A stretch of 33,812 nucleotides of DNA from an uncultured Pseudomonadota bacterium (lineage in GTDB: Bacteria > Pseudomonadota > Gammaproteobacteria > Enterobacterales > Succinivibrionaceae). This document shows, in pieces, positions 1 to 8,118 of the stretch (its first letter is position 1; the number at the start of each line of letters is the position of its first letter). Both the position numbers and the translations under genes were made by a program. The notes below the pieces were generated by a model. That model saw nothing but the letters and a program-made list of their open reading frames with translations. It was not told the DNA's origin and ran no database searches. The DNA is taken from assembly GCA_900315145.1 (NCBI GenBank), contig OMYE01000028.1, positions 1 through 33,812 of the forward strand. Reading direction: 5' to 3'.

Positions 1-92
1 AATCTGTTCAATTAACAGACAAAAAAACAAAAAATATAAAAAAACACTTTTATTTTTAAAATTACATGTTAATATACACACGTTGTTTGATT

Positions 93-177
<85 letters not shown>

Positions 178-194
178 TTCAATAGATGTTATAC

Positions 195-218
195 AAAGGG
201 GCTTTAGTGCCTTTTTTT
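195..218 (+). terminator. possible terminator after tRNA-Tyr
   Basis: A short imperfect hairpin (AAAGGGGC, TTTA, GTGCCTTT) ends in a run of seven T, 18 bases after the tRNA. The stem contains a mismatch, so it is weak, but position and T run fit a terminator for the tRNA transcript. Confidence 0.45.
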
Positions 219-432
219 GTTTCTAAAAAATCTCAATTGTTTACCCAAACCTGTCTTTATACCGAAACCATAGTAAAATAGCCTCAATCCGCTTTGTACC
301 ATAAGATTAGTAGACTTGTTACATCTGTCTTATCAGTTTCCGCGTTTTTTCAATTTCTCTAACTGCAAAAACTTTCTCTTTATGATATTTCCCCCACCTC
401 ACATACAGATTTCGTAAATTGCATAAACCATA

Positions 433-466
433 ACAAAAAAAGGCACTGTCATTAAAACAGCACCTT
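433..466 (-). terminator. terminator of asd
   Basis: On the minus strand, AAGGTGCTGT (466-457) pairs over ten positions with ACAGTGCCTT (449-440), with two G-U pairs in the middle and a seven-base loop, followed by a T run at 439-433. It lies about 75 bases after the asd stop codon. Confidence 0.8.
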
Positions 467-541
467 CATATGTACATATTTCTAAACAGTCTGACGAAAT
501 CTGACGAAATAAGTCCCGTCGACTGTTACGTCTGAGTTTAA

Positions 542-1654
542 TTACTTAACCAGAATGTTAAGCATACGGCGTAATGGTTCAGCAGCACCCCATAATAACT
601 GGTCACCTACAGAGAATGCTGAAATATAACCCTTACCGAAGTTGGTTTCACGGATACGACCAACTGGAACAGTTAAAGTACCGGTAACCTTTGCTGGAGT
701 AAGTTCATGAATGGTTTCTTCCTTGTTGTTAGGAATTACCTTGGCCCACTGGTTATGATTCTTTAACATTTCATGGATATTTTCAACACTTACATCCTTC
801 TTAAGCTTGATTAAGAAAGACTGGCTGTGACAACGTAATGAACTGATACGTACGCAGTTGCCATCAACAGGAATAGTTGCAGGAGCAAGACCTAAAATCT
901 TATTGGTTTCAGCCATACCCTTCCATTCTTCCTTACTCTGACCGTTTTCTAACTGAACGTCAATCCATGGAATTAATGAGCCTGCTAAAGGAACCATGAA
1001 TTCCTTGGTTGGGAAGCTTTCAGATCTCATTGTGTCACGAACTTTCTTTTCAATTTCAAGAATTGCTGAAGCAGGGTTCTTTAACTCTTCAGCAACAGAA
1101 GCATGAAGAACACCCATCTGGGATAATAACTCACGCATGTTCTTGGCACCGGCGCCTGAAGCAGCCTGATAGGTTGAAGACTGAATCCATTCGACGCAGT
1201 CATTCTGGAACAGACCGCCTAATCCCATTAACATTAAACTTACAGTACAGTTACCGCCGACATAGGTCTTAATACCTTTGTTTAATGATTCATCAATTAC
1301 AGCTCTGTTTACTGGATCAAGGATAATAACAGCATTATCTTTCATTCTAAGAGTAGAAGCTGCATCAATCCAGTAACCCTTCCAGCCGGTAGCCATAAGC
1401 TTGTCGTACATGCTCTTAGTGTAATCACCGCCCTGACAGGTAACAATGATGTCCATAGAGCTTAATGCTTCTACATCATTGGCATCTAAAAGAACACCAG
1501 CATCCTTACCGCAGAATACCGGAGCCTTCTGACCAGCCTGTGAGGTTGTAAAAAACACTGGGTCAATATTAGCGAAGTCATTTTCTTCTTCCATGCGGCC
1601 CATTAATACTGAACCAACCATACCACGCCAGCCAATAAAACCAACTTTCTTCAT
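542..1654 (-). CDS. asd: aspartate-semialdehyde dehydrogenase
   Basis: Asd reduces L-aspartyl-4-phosphate to L-aspartate 4-semialdehyde with NADPH. It is the second step of the aspartate pathway to lysine, diaminopimelate, methionine and threonine, and acts in the cytoplasm. The 370 residues align end to end with the E. coli-type enzyme (367 aa). The N-terminus has the nucleotide-binding signature [12 protein letters not shown]. The catalytic cysteine is Cys136 in GGNCTVSLM, and the conserved RCHSQ segment carries the catalytic histidine. The C-terminus keeps [15 protein letters not shown]. The gene appears monocistronic, with its own terminator and a likely promoter about 100 bases upstream. 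The Shine-Dalgarno sequence before the ATG is poor. Identification is secure. Confidence 0.97.
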   Translation of the reverse strand: MKKVGFIGWRGMVGSVLMGRMEEENDFANIDPVFFTTSQAGQKAPVFCGKDAGVLLDANDVEALSSMDIIVTCQGGDYTKSMYDKLMATGWKGYWIDAASTLRMKDNAVIILDPVNRAVIDESLNKGIKTYVGGNCTVSLMLMGLGGLFQNDCVEWIQSSTYQAASGAGAKNMRELLSQMGVLHASVAEELKNPASAILEIEKKVRDTMRSESFPTKEFMVPLAGSLIPWIDVQLENGQSKEEWKGMAETNKILGLAPATIPVDGNCVRISSLRCHSQSFLIKLKKDVSVENIHEMLKNHNQWAKVIPNNKEETIHELTPAKVTGTLTVPVGRIRETNFGKGYISAFSVGDQLLWGAAEPLRRMLNILVK

Positions 1655-1720
1655 CTTTAAAACACCATATAATAAGTTAGTGAAAATCTTTAAATTCTAA
1701 TGTCATTATGTAGAACATTA

Positions 1721-1761
1721 TTTTTGATACCTGAATATCAAAAAAAGTTGCACTAATTATA
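1721..1761 (-). promoter_or_regulatory. candidate asd promoter and 5' hairpin
   Basis: On the minus strand a perfect TATAAT lies at 1761-1756. The -35 element is poor (TTCAAA at 1784-1779, 17 bases away). Transcription would start near 1749, so the RNA would begin almost at once with a nine-pair stem (TTTTTGATA at 1721-1729 with TATCAAAAA at 1736-1744, loop of six). The dyad could be a 5' stabilising hairpin or a repressor operator; neither is shown. Confidence 0.45.
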
Positions 1762-1866
1762 CAAAAAAGAATAAATCATTTGAACAAAAAACAACATATC
1801 ACACTTATTTTTTTATACTTTTTAGAGTATGCTTTTTTCTGAATACGAAAAAACTTTTGTAATAAA

Positions 1867-1904
1867 AAAAAGATTTTTTGATACCTATGATACTTCATAG
1901 GTAC
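1867..1904 (-). terminator. candidate terminator of the 155-aa gene
   Basis: On the minus strand ACCTATGA (1903-1896) and TCATAGGT (1891-1884) form an eight-pair stem with a four-base loop that overlaps the stop codon at 1887-1885. An A-rich stretch and then a run of T follow. The stem is clear, but the T run does not touch it directly. Confidence 0.45.
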
Positions 1905-2352
1905 ATGTCAGGGATATTAAAACACGTGCAGTATTATTTTTCAGCTTCAAATCAACATTCATTCTGCCTCCGTTAAGATAAATAGCCTTAACCAGCTGAC
2001 TTCCGCATATAGCTTTGTCAATTTTTTGCAGTTTAAACAGATCATGCAGTGACTTTTCTATGTCAGAATTCTCATTACCTGCATAATTTTCACTCTTCAA
2101 TCTGTGTTCCAAATCCTGATTCTCAAGTTCAATATAAAAAACCACATTAAGATTATCGTCATATGTTATATTTTGGAACGTGATACCTTTGTCCTCTATG
2201 GTAAAAGGAAGAGTCTTTCTGGCATCATCAATCTCCGCAAAAAGATCTGTATGCGGAAAGTAGTATTCCCGGAGTCCGATGTACATAATAAGCCCTACCA
2301 GAACCATGATCAGATAAGGCAAATACTTTTTTTTAAACTGTCTAATATCCAT
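1885..2352 (-). CDS. membrane-anchored protein of unknown function
   Basis: I do not recognise this 155-residue protein. After a basic start (MDIRQFKKKY), residues 11-28 form one strongly hydrophobic segment, so it is probably a signal anchor with the rest in the periplasm. The remaining ~125 residues alternate hydrophobic and polar positions in a beta-rich pattern. There are two cysteines, in AICGS and LTCTYE, that could form one disulfide. No catalytic motif is seen. It lies alone between asd and a chemoreceptor, both separated by long AT-rich gaps, so context offers no function. Codon use matches neighbouring genes and no overlapping frame looks more convincing, which supports it being real. 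The start has only a weak ribosome-binding site. Confidence 0.6.
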   Translation of the reverse strand: MDIRQFKKKYLPYLIMVLVGLIMYIGLREYYFPHTDLFAEIDDARKTLPFTIEDKGITFQNITYDDNLNVVFYIELENQDLEHRLKSENYAGNENSDIEKSLHDLFKLQKIDKAICGSQLVKAIYLNGGRMNVDLKLKNNTARVLISLTCTYEVS

Positions 2353-2945
2353 TGTTCGTATCTTTATAATAAATGAACGACTTTACTGAAAAGATAGAGG
2401 ATTTATTTTTTTATAAATTCCTCAACAATCATTGTTGTGTAAAACAGAAACAATTCTTCTTTTTCATTATTTCATATAGCGCATCGTTTGAAAAACAAAC
2501 CAAGGATTCATCTTAAAACGAGAATCTTTTCCTTAAAAAATATACTTTCCGTATATTAGTACAAAAACACATTTTAAAACATATTTTTTCTTTATGTGAC
2601 AGATCATAATTTTAATCACTACTCATGTTGATACAATAATTCAAGATATTGCAGAAGAATTATTCGTTCCGTATGACAGCATAATATTTCCCGCCATCAT
2701 CCGTCCATAGTGGCTACTAGAACAGATAAATCATAAAAGTCACTGCCCCGGGAATGTATAAAAATGTAGAAGTAAAAAAACATAATATTTTCAATATCGT
2801 AAAAAAGTTTCTGTTACTGCAAATCTATTCCACGGAACATTTATTCAGCAAGCAATGTTTTTTTGGTTCAGGTTCATGTTTATCTGGGCACCGGAAAACT
2901 TAACCTGATGTGATATCTTCCACTGCCGTTATTATAGCTTGAAAA
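2353..2945. other. intergenic region upstream of the chemoreceptor
   Basis: About 590 bases, very AT-rich, with no convincing open frame. It must contain the promoters of the minus-strand 155-aa gene and probably of the plus-strand chemoreceptor, but I could not pick a good pair of elements. A terminator-like hairpin at 2836-2864 is listed separately. Confidence 0.5.
2836..2864 (+). terminator. terminator-like hairpin in front of the chemoreceptor
   Basis: AACATT (2836-2841) pairs with AATGTT (2854-2859) and is followed by seven T (2858-2864). The stem is short and AT-rich. No plus-strand gene precedes it, so it could end a small RNA or attenuate the downstream gene, or be chance in AT-rich DNA. 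Confidence 0.3.
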
Positions 2946-4580
2946 ATGTTTTTATTAGAAAATATTAAAATATCACATAAGCTGATAGCCTTTGCATCTC
3001 TGACTCTGGCTTCATTGTTTATTATTGCATTTCTATCTGTTGTAAAAATGCAAATTGCTCTCAGTGCTATTCCGGAATTAACCCATAGCATCACATTCGT
3101 TGATGACGCCCGTCACGCCGAAGCAATATTTAAGGAATTACGCATCAGTGCTATAAAGGTTCCCATGACTATCAGCAAGGAACAGCTTGATTCTTTTAAA
3201 AAGGCATACAAAACCAACAGAGGTCACTTCAACGAACTGCTGGACAGGATGATCAATAACAATACCTGCAGCGGGTACAAGGAATGCTTAAATGTCATAA
3301 ACGTCATGAGCGAAAAGCTTCACGATTATGATAAAGCAAAAGATGAGGTTATAAGGCTTACTGAAGAGGATAAACGCGTAGATGCATTTCTTGCTGTTGA
3401 AAGACTCCTTGTGCCTATAGGCGATGACATTGACAAGAATGTAAATAAAATCATATCTATAGCCTCTGATCTCTCCGATACATCAGTAAACAAGGTATAC
3501 GACAGATGCAATCCGTTTATACTGTATATTGTAGCAATATTTACATTCACCATCCTGACAATAACTATTTATTTTATAGGAAGATCCATAATTATCCCTA
3601 TCCAAAAGCTGTCAAGGGATTCAAAGATTATCGCCAGTGGAGACCTGACAGTAGAAGTGGACACCAGCATGGATCAGGACAATGAAATCGGCAGACTTTC
3701 CCATGCTTTTGCAGACATGGTCGATACACTTCGGAGTATTCTGCTTGAAATTAACAACAACTCCGTCAATCTGTCAAAAACGGCTGATGAACTTAATCAC
3801 CGGAGTAATGAAGTTTCCGACAGCAATGAAGAAATTCTAAAACAGGCATTAACCATAACCAACGCCAGCACAGAGATAGCCAACACATCCAAGGACATAT
3901 CCCTCAACTGTTCCAAAGCTTCAGAACTGTCTTCAGAAACCCAGAAGATTGTCAAAACAGATGTAGAAAAAATCAAAGCTATTCTGGATAAAATTCGTGA
4001 ATATAACGAATTCAACAATGACAATTTCACACTGATTAAAAGTCTTGGTGAACATACAAAAAAAATCAGCGGTATACTTGAAACCATTCAGGAAATAGCC
4101 GAACAAACCAACCTTCTGGCATTAAACGCCGCTATAGAAGCTGCCCGTGCCGGGGAGCACGGACGAGGTTTTGCCGTGGTTGCTGATGAAATCCGCTCTC
4201 TTGCAAGCAGAACATCAAGTTCAACCAAGGAAATCAGCCTAATGATTAATTCCATTCATGAAGTTGAAAAGAAAACAACTGCAAGTATGGTAGACAACTT
4301 AAAAAAGATGAATCTTATAGCTGAAGACTCAGAGGAAATTGAAAACGGGCTGAATGAAATCAACAGTTCTGTTGAAACAGTACATCACCAGATTACCATG
4401 ATTGCCTCAGCGACGGAACAGCAGACAGCAACAAGCTACGAAATGACAAACAAGCTTGAACTGATTTCCGACACCACCAGAAATGCCAGTGCTGAAGCCA
4501 AACGCTCCCTTGAAATTTCCAATCTGGTGGAAAAAATGTCAGGGAACATGCTGGAGAACATTAATCACTTCAGACTGTAG
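2946..4580 (+). CDS. methyl-accepting chemotaxis protein with periplasmic sensor domain
   Basis: A 544-residue inner-membrane chemoreceptor, expected to sense a ligand outside the cytoplasmic membrane and control CheA. Transmembrane segment 1 is at about residues 14-34. A mostly helical periplasmic domain runs from 35 to about 190, the size of a four-helix-bundle sensor, and transmembrane segment 2 is at about 191-212. A HAMP domain follows ([20 protein letters not shown]). The long coiled-coil signalling domain has the family-defining hairpin tip [20 protein letters not shown] and then [16 protein letters not shown]. There is no C-terminal CheR-docking pentapeptide. The ATG lacks a clear Shine-Dalgarno sequence, so the start is the least certain part. 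The ligand cannot be inferred. Confidence 0.93.
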   Translation: MFLLENIKISHKLIAFASLTLASLFIIAFLSVVKMQIALSAIPELTHSITFVDDARHAEAIFKELRISAIKVPMTISKEQLDSFKKAYKTNRGHFNELLDRMINNNTCSGYKECLNVINVMSEKLHDYDKAKDEVIRLTEEDKRVDAFLAVERLLVPIGDDIDKNVNKIISIASDLSDTSVNKVYDRCNPFILYIVAIFTFTILTITIYFIGRSIIIPIQKLSRDSKIIASGDLTVEVDTSMDQDNEIGRLSHAFADMVDTLRSILLEINNNSVNLSKTADELNHRSNEVSDSNEEILKQALTITNASTEIANTSKDISLNCSKASELSSETQKIVKTDVEKIKAILDKIREYNEFNNDNFTLIKSLGEHTKKISGILETIQEIAEQTNLLALNAAIEAARAGEHGRGFAVVADEIRSLASRTSSSTKEISLMINSIHEVEKKTTASMVDNLKKMNLIAEDSEEIENGLNEINSSVETVHHQITMIASATEQQTATSYEMTNKLELISDTTRNASAEAKRSLEISNLVEKMSGNMLENINHFRL

Positions 4581-4627
4581 TTTCTTCTCTGTACCACAAC
4601 GTTATATTCTTTTAATGTATATCATTT

Positions 4628-4665
4628 ATTCATCCTGATACCTCTTGATGGGAATCAGGATGAAT
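4628..4665. repeat. 12-bp perfect inverted repeat (strong hairpin)
   Basis: ATTCATCCTGAT (4628-4639) is matched exactly by ATCAGGATGAAT (4654-4665) across 14 bases, and CC/GG inside the loop can extend the stem. It begins 47 bases after the chemoreceptor stop codon. No T run follows on either strand, so it is not a textbook terminator, although it could still protect or end that transcript. Confidence 0.7.
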
Positions 4666-4687
4666 TCCAGTCACCGGAGTCTATACA
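4645..4687 (+). promoter_or_regulatory. possible FNR-dependent promoter of ycaO
   Basis: TTGAT-GGGA-ATCAG at 4645-4658 matches the FNR consensus TTGAT-N4-ATCAA at nine of ten positions. TATACA at 4682-4687 would place the box centre at -42.5 from a start near 4694, one base from the ideal class II position. The resulting leader would be about 275 bases, and the box overlaps a strong inverted repeat, so it may be coincidence. Confidence 0.35.
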
Positions 4688-4968
4688 GTTTCCATCATGA
4701 TTGATATTTCCGAAACATCCTGCATGACACAACCAAATACCAACTTGACACCATTATTGGCTGAGCGTAAAATCACAAAACTGTTTTATTAGGGGCAAAA
4801 CGTTGTTACTCCGAGTTTCAGCAACAGTTTACCGGACTGTATTCTCCGACTGAAATATCCATCCGGAGAACAGTAAAATCACACTTGAACAACTCCCTAA
4901 TTTTAATCCGTCTGTAATAATAATTTTACCCCGTACTAAATTGAAACCTGCTGTCACTGGAATAGAAT

Positions 4969-7092
4969 ATGACTTTACTATTAGGCAAAGACCGAGAAAC
5001 AGAAAAAACCATAGAAATATTCACCAGAGAATTGACCGAACTGGGACTTAATCTGGAATTCACCACCTATCTTAACCCGGGCAAAAATATCTATTCATGT
5101 GAACTTTGTGATAAAAATAATCCAGACATCATTCACACCAACGGAAAAGGAACCTGTAAAGAGGCTGCGACAGCGTCAGCTCTTGGGGAAATGGCTGAAA
5201 GACTGCTCAATCAGTCATTTTTTGACTCCTACTATATGAACAAATCAACAGATGACTGCAAGTTCAACAGATATCACGATGAAATCTGGGTTAAGTACCA
5301 TCCTGATTCAATTAATGAGGATGGAGATCTCAATCTTTATTCAATGGAACTTGGTGATGACTCCGGTACCAATATCAAAAAACTGGATAGAAGCATAAAG
5401 CATCTGATTGAAAACGGTCTGTTCAATTATAACCTCATTAAGGAAATTAATTTCAATACAATGAGACCGCTGACGGACTACGTGACCTCCAACGTACAGA
5501 AAGGCATATGTGCAGTTCCGTTAACCAATGAATTCAATACAGATGAAAAGGTCTATTTTCCCCTGAGATATCTGGAATCATGCTTCTGTACAAACGGCAT
5601 GTGTGCAGGAAACACTCCAAGTGAAGCAAAAGTACAGGGTCTTTCTGAAATATACGAAAGATTTGTAAGACGTTTTCTATACGGTTCAATTCCGGAGCAC
5701 TTTAATAAAAAGTTATCAAAAATCAACAACAGAGCCTTACCAAAGATCCCGGATGAATATCTGCAAAAATATCCTGAAATCGTAGAAACAATTGGAGAAT
5801 TTCACAATCACAACTGTCGTGTTGACTGCTATGACGCATCACTCGGAGGTATTTTCCCTGTGGTGCTGATATGCGTTCGCAAGAACAACCGCAATCAGCA
5901 TAAAATATCAATCGGAGCCCATCCGAACATGAGAATTGCCCTTCAGAGAACGCTTACAGAACTCATGCAGGGTGTTGAATGGGATACCATTGACTACTCA
6001 TCTTTTGATGTCAGCAAGTACACATACGACTTCGATTTCACCGACCACTCTCCTTCTTATTCAGATGAGGATATTCAGTATTACACTGAGGATTCTGATT
6101 CAGATTTTTATGATGACGAATGGGGTATGGATGACGATAATGATAACTCTCATGATTCATTTGTCTCTGATCCTAAAAAATACGCTCAAATGAATTCCAT
6201 GAATTTCGTTAAAAATTTTGTGGACGATTCCGGGGATATTCATCCAAGTTTCTTCACCCACAAAAGCGTATTTAAATTTACCGACTGGTCTGTAGAAACA
6301 GGCAGTACCGAAGAAGAATATGCACATCTACTCAATATCGCCGCTGGACTTAAAAAGACAGTATGGTGTTATGATGCCAGTTACAGGGATCTGCATGCAT
6401 ACCGTTTGATTATCCCGAATTTTTCGGAAATATACTGTTTCAACGGAATCGAAAATGACGATGAACTCATCGATCCTTCTCATTCACGTAAGTTCGAAGA
6501 GTTGGATTTTAAGAACAACGGACTGTCTAGTCTTTCCGACTTCGATCTCGGCGCCCCTCTTTGCAAAGAACTTCATATAGTAGAGAACCAGAGTCAATAC
6601 AAAGACGTAAACATATATATTATTCAAAGTCTGCTTAACCAGTATATGGTCAAGCATAAATTGCATCAGCAATGTATGTTTCTTGAAAATGATTTACCTG
6701 ATATTTTCAGCAGTTATGTAAACACCTCATCAACCAGAGTTAACAAAAAGAAAATTGAATTAAAAGTTCATGAACATATGTGCAACCTTGCTGAAGTAAT
6801 GCTGAACAACACGCATCAGATTGTTGATAACCATCTGAACAATGTTATTTTTATTACCCATATAAAGGCCTATTTAACTCAGGAGAAGAATTACTCTCCG
6901 GATGATGCCGATCGTTTTCTCTCTGTTCTGTTTAATCCTGAAACAATAAAATATGCCGATAAACTGATGGATAACGACACTGTGGATGAACTTGCCGAGC
7001 TCATCGCTTTTGATATTAAAAAGAACCTAGGACACATGTCACTGGTAAAAACTTTCAAAAACATGATTAAAATTCAAACTAATTTACATTAA
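4969..7092 (+). CDS. ycaO: YcaO-family protein, likely ribosomal protein S12 methylthiotransferase accessory factor
   Basis: YcaO-domain enzymes use ATP to activate amide backbones. The E. coli protein, also from the locus upstream of focA, is reported to assist RimO in methylthiolating ribosomal protein S12; the same role here is inferred. The 707 residues align from the start with the E. coli protein (586 aa). ATP-site-type segments are visible: SALGEMAER (70-78, Glu74 and Glu77), GLSEIYERF (224-232, Glu227 and Glu230) and LQRTLTELMQG (325-335). The C-terminal half corresponds to the family's helical repeat region but is divergent. Much of the extra length is an acidic insertion at about residues 353-405: about 19 Asp/Glu and no Lys or Arg, where E. 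coli has a short linker. The start follows a weak GGAA motif. Confidence 0.88.
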   Translation: MTLLLGKDRETEKTIEIFTRELTELGLNLEFTTYLNPGKNIYSCELCDKNNPDIIHTNGKGTCKEAATASALGEMAERLLNQSFFDSYYMNKSTDDCKFNRYHDEIWVKYHPDSINEDGDLNLYSMELGDDSGTNIKKLDRSIKHLIENGLFNYNLIKEINFNTMRPLTDYVTSNVQKGICAVPLTNEFNTDEKVYFPLRYLESCFCTNGMCAGNTPSEAKVQGLSEIYERFVRRFLYGSIPEHFNKKLSKINNRALPKIPDEYLQKYPEIVETIGEFHNHNCRVDCYDASLGGIFPVVLICVRKNNRNQHKISIGAHPNMRIALQRTLTELMQGVEWDTIDYSSFDVSKYTYDFDFTDHSPSYSDEDIQYYTEDSDSDFYDDEWGMDDDNDNSHDSFVSDPKKYAQMNSMNFVKNFVDDSGDIHPSFFTHKSVFKFTDWSVETGSTEEEYAHLLNIAAGLKKTVWCYDASYRDLHAYRLIIPNFSEIYCFNGIENDDELIDPSHSRKFEELDFKNNGLSSLSDFDLGAPLCKELHIVENQSQYKDVNIYIIQSLLNQYMVKHKLHQQCMFLENDLPDIFSSYVNTSSTRVNKKKIELKVHEHMCNLAEVMLNNTHQIVDNHLNNVIFITHIKAYLTQEKNYSPDDADRFLSVLFNPETIKYADKLMDNDTVDELAELIAFDIKKNLGHMSLVKTFKNMIKIQTNLH

Positions 7093-7140
7093 AATTTGAG
7101 TTTTATGAAATTTTATTACAAAAGTATTTTACAATTAAAT

Positions 7141-7182
7141 GTGATATAGATCAAATATCACAGTTTTTTTATCAATTATAAT
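7141..7182 (+). promoter_or_regulatory. FNR-type class II promoter of focA-pflB
   Basis: GTGAT-ATAG-ATCAA at 7141-7154 matches the FNR consensus TTGAT-N4-ATCAA at nine of ten positions. A perfect TATAAT lies at 7177-7182, predicting a start at 7189. The box centre (7147.5) is then exactly -41.5, the standard class II activator position. The box also resembles a CRP site in its left half (TGTGA). An eight-base dyad, TGTGATAT (7140-7147) with ATATCACA (7155-7162), overlaps it. The 5' leader would be only 14 bases. FNR control of this operon is established in E. coli; here it is inferred. Confidence 0.8.
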
Positions 7183-7202
7183 TTAACAAGATTTTACGAG
7201 AA

Positions 7203-8078
7203 ATGGAACCGATAAAAATACCTACAACCTGCTGTCTGTCAGCAGAAGAAACAGCCAAAGCGGCTGAAAGTATAACCGAGCACAAAGCAACCAAGCCGTT
7301 CTGGAAATGTCTGCTGATGTCAATCAACGCCGGAGCATTTATAGCCCTGGCATTCATGTTCTACACTACAGCACTGGCTGATGGACATGGAAAACTCGTC
7401 GGCGGTATGTGCTTCTCTCTCGGACTGATATTCTGTGTACTTCTCGGTTGTGAGCTCTTTACATCATCCACACTGACACTTGTTGCTAAAAGTGCGAAGT
7501 TGGTAACATGGAAAACTGTATTGAAGAACTGGTGTGTGGTATACTTCGGAAATTTAATCGGCGGTCTGATAATAGTACTTTTAATGATGCTGGCAAGGCA
7601 ATATAATGCCTTCGGCGGTGAATGGGGAAGAGTCATTCTGAATACAGCCCTTCACAAAATAAGCCATATGCATCCTGGTGAAAGCTACTGGGTCGGTTTC
7701 ACTGAAGCACTTTCCATGGGTATATTCTGTAACATTATGGTGTGCGGTGCAGTGTGGCTAGGCTTCGCCGGAAAGACACTTACAGATAAGATTTTGGCAA
7801 TGATTCTTCCAGTAGCAATGTTCGTAGCATCCGGTTTTGAACACAGTATTGCTAACATGTTTATGATCCCTGCAGGAATAAGTGTGGTAAACTATGCAGG
7901 TGCAGAATTCTGGCAAAGCATCGGACAATCCTCCGAGAAATTTGCCGATTTAACAATAATAAACTTTATTGTTAATAATCTGATACCGGTAACCATCGGT
8001 AATATCATCGGCGGTGGTCTGATGATCGGTGTGTTTAACTGGTACGCAAATTGTCGCGCCGGCCACAAAAAGGCATAA
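7203..8078 (+). CDS. focA: formate channel FocA
   Basis: FocA is a pentameric inner-membrane channel of the formate-nitrite transporter family that exports, and can re-import, formate made by pyruvate formate-lyase. The 291 residues match the E. coli length (285 aa). Six membrane segments are readable. Family hallmarks include KLVGGMCFSLGLIFCVLLG, LFTSSTL (the omega-loop region), KNWCVVYFGNLIGG and FVASGFEHSIANMFMIP; His214 in the last corresponds to the pore histidine. NFIVNNLIPVTIGNIIGGG near the end is nearly identical to E. coli. The gene follows ycaO and precedes pflB by 40 bases, so formate synthesis and export are likely co-transcribed from the FNR-type promoter. The start is supported by ACGAG upstream and by the N-terminal alignment. 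Confidence 0.97.
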   Translation: MEPIKIPTTCCLSAEETAKAAESITEHKATKPFWKCLLMSINAGAFIALAFMFYTTALADGHGKLVGGMCFSLGLIFCVLLGCELFTSSTLTLVAKSAKLVTWKTVLKNWCVVYFGNLIGGLIIVLLMMLARQYNAFGGEWGRVILNTALHKISHMHPGESYWVGFTEALSMGIFCNIMVCGAVWLGFAGKTLTDKILAMILPVAMFVASGFEHSIANMFMIPAGISVVNYAGAEFWQSIGQSSEKFADLTIINFIVNNLIPVTIGNIIGGGLMIGVFNWYANCRAGHKKA

Positions 8079-8118
8079 GGCGTTTATTTATACCTAAAAC
8101 CAAATAGAGGTAATGAAA

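Larger units (their letters stand above)
178..541. other. intergenic region between tRNA-Tyr and asd
   Basis: AT-rich and without a convincing gene. It holds a weak terminator for the tRNA near 195-218 and a good minus-strand terminator for asd near 433-466. Nothing else was recognised. Confidence 0.6.
4581..4968. other. intergenic region between chemoreceptor and ycaO
   Basis: About 390 bases without a convincing gene. It contains a 12-bp perfect inverted repeat (4628-4665) whose loop and right arm include an FNR-like box. A second interrupted inverted repeat lies at 4836-4877 (ACTGTATTCTCCG with CGGAGAACAGT, two extra bases in the left arm). This is probably the regulatory leader of ycaO plus the end of the receptor transcript. 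Confidence 0.5.

Noticed and set aside
1655-1761. Lysine riboswitch before asd
   Set aside because: The predicted leader is about 95 bases, too short for the lysine aptamer, and the only structure is a simple AT-rich stem.
8113-8118. ATG at 8113 as the pflB start
   Set aside because: Only two bases from AGAGG; the ATG at 8119 has the right distance and aligns with known PflB starts.
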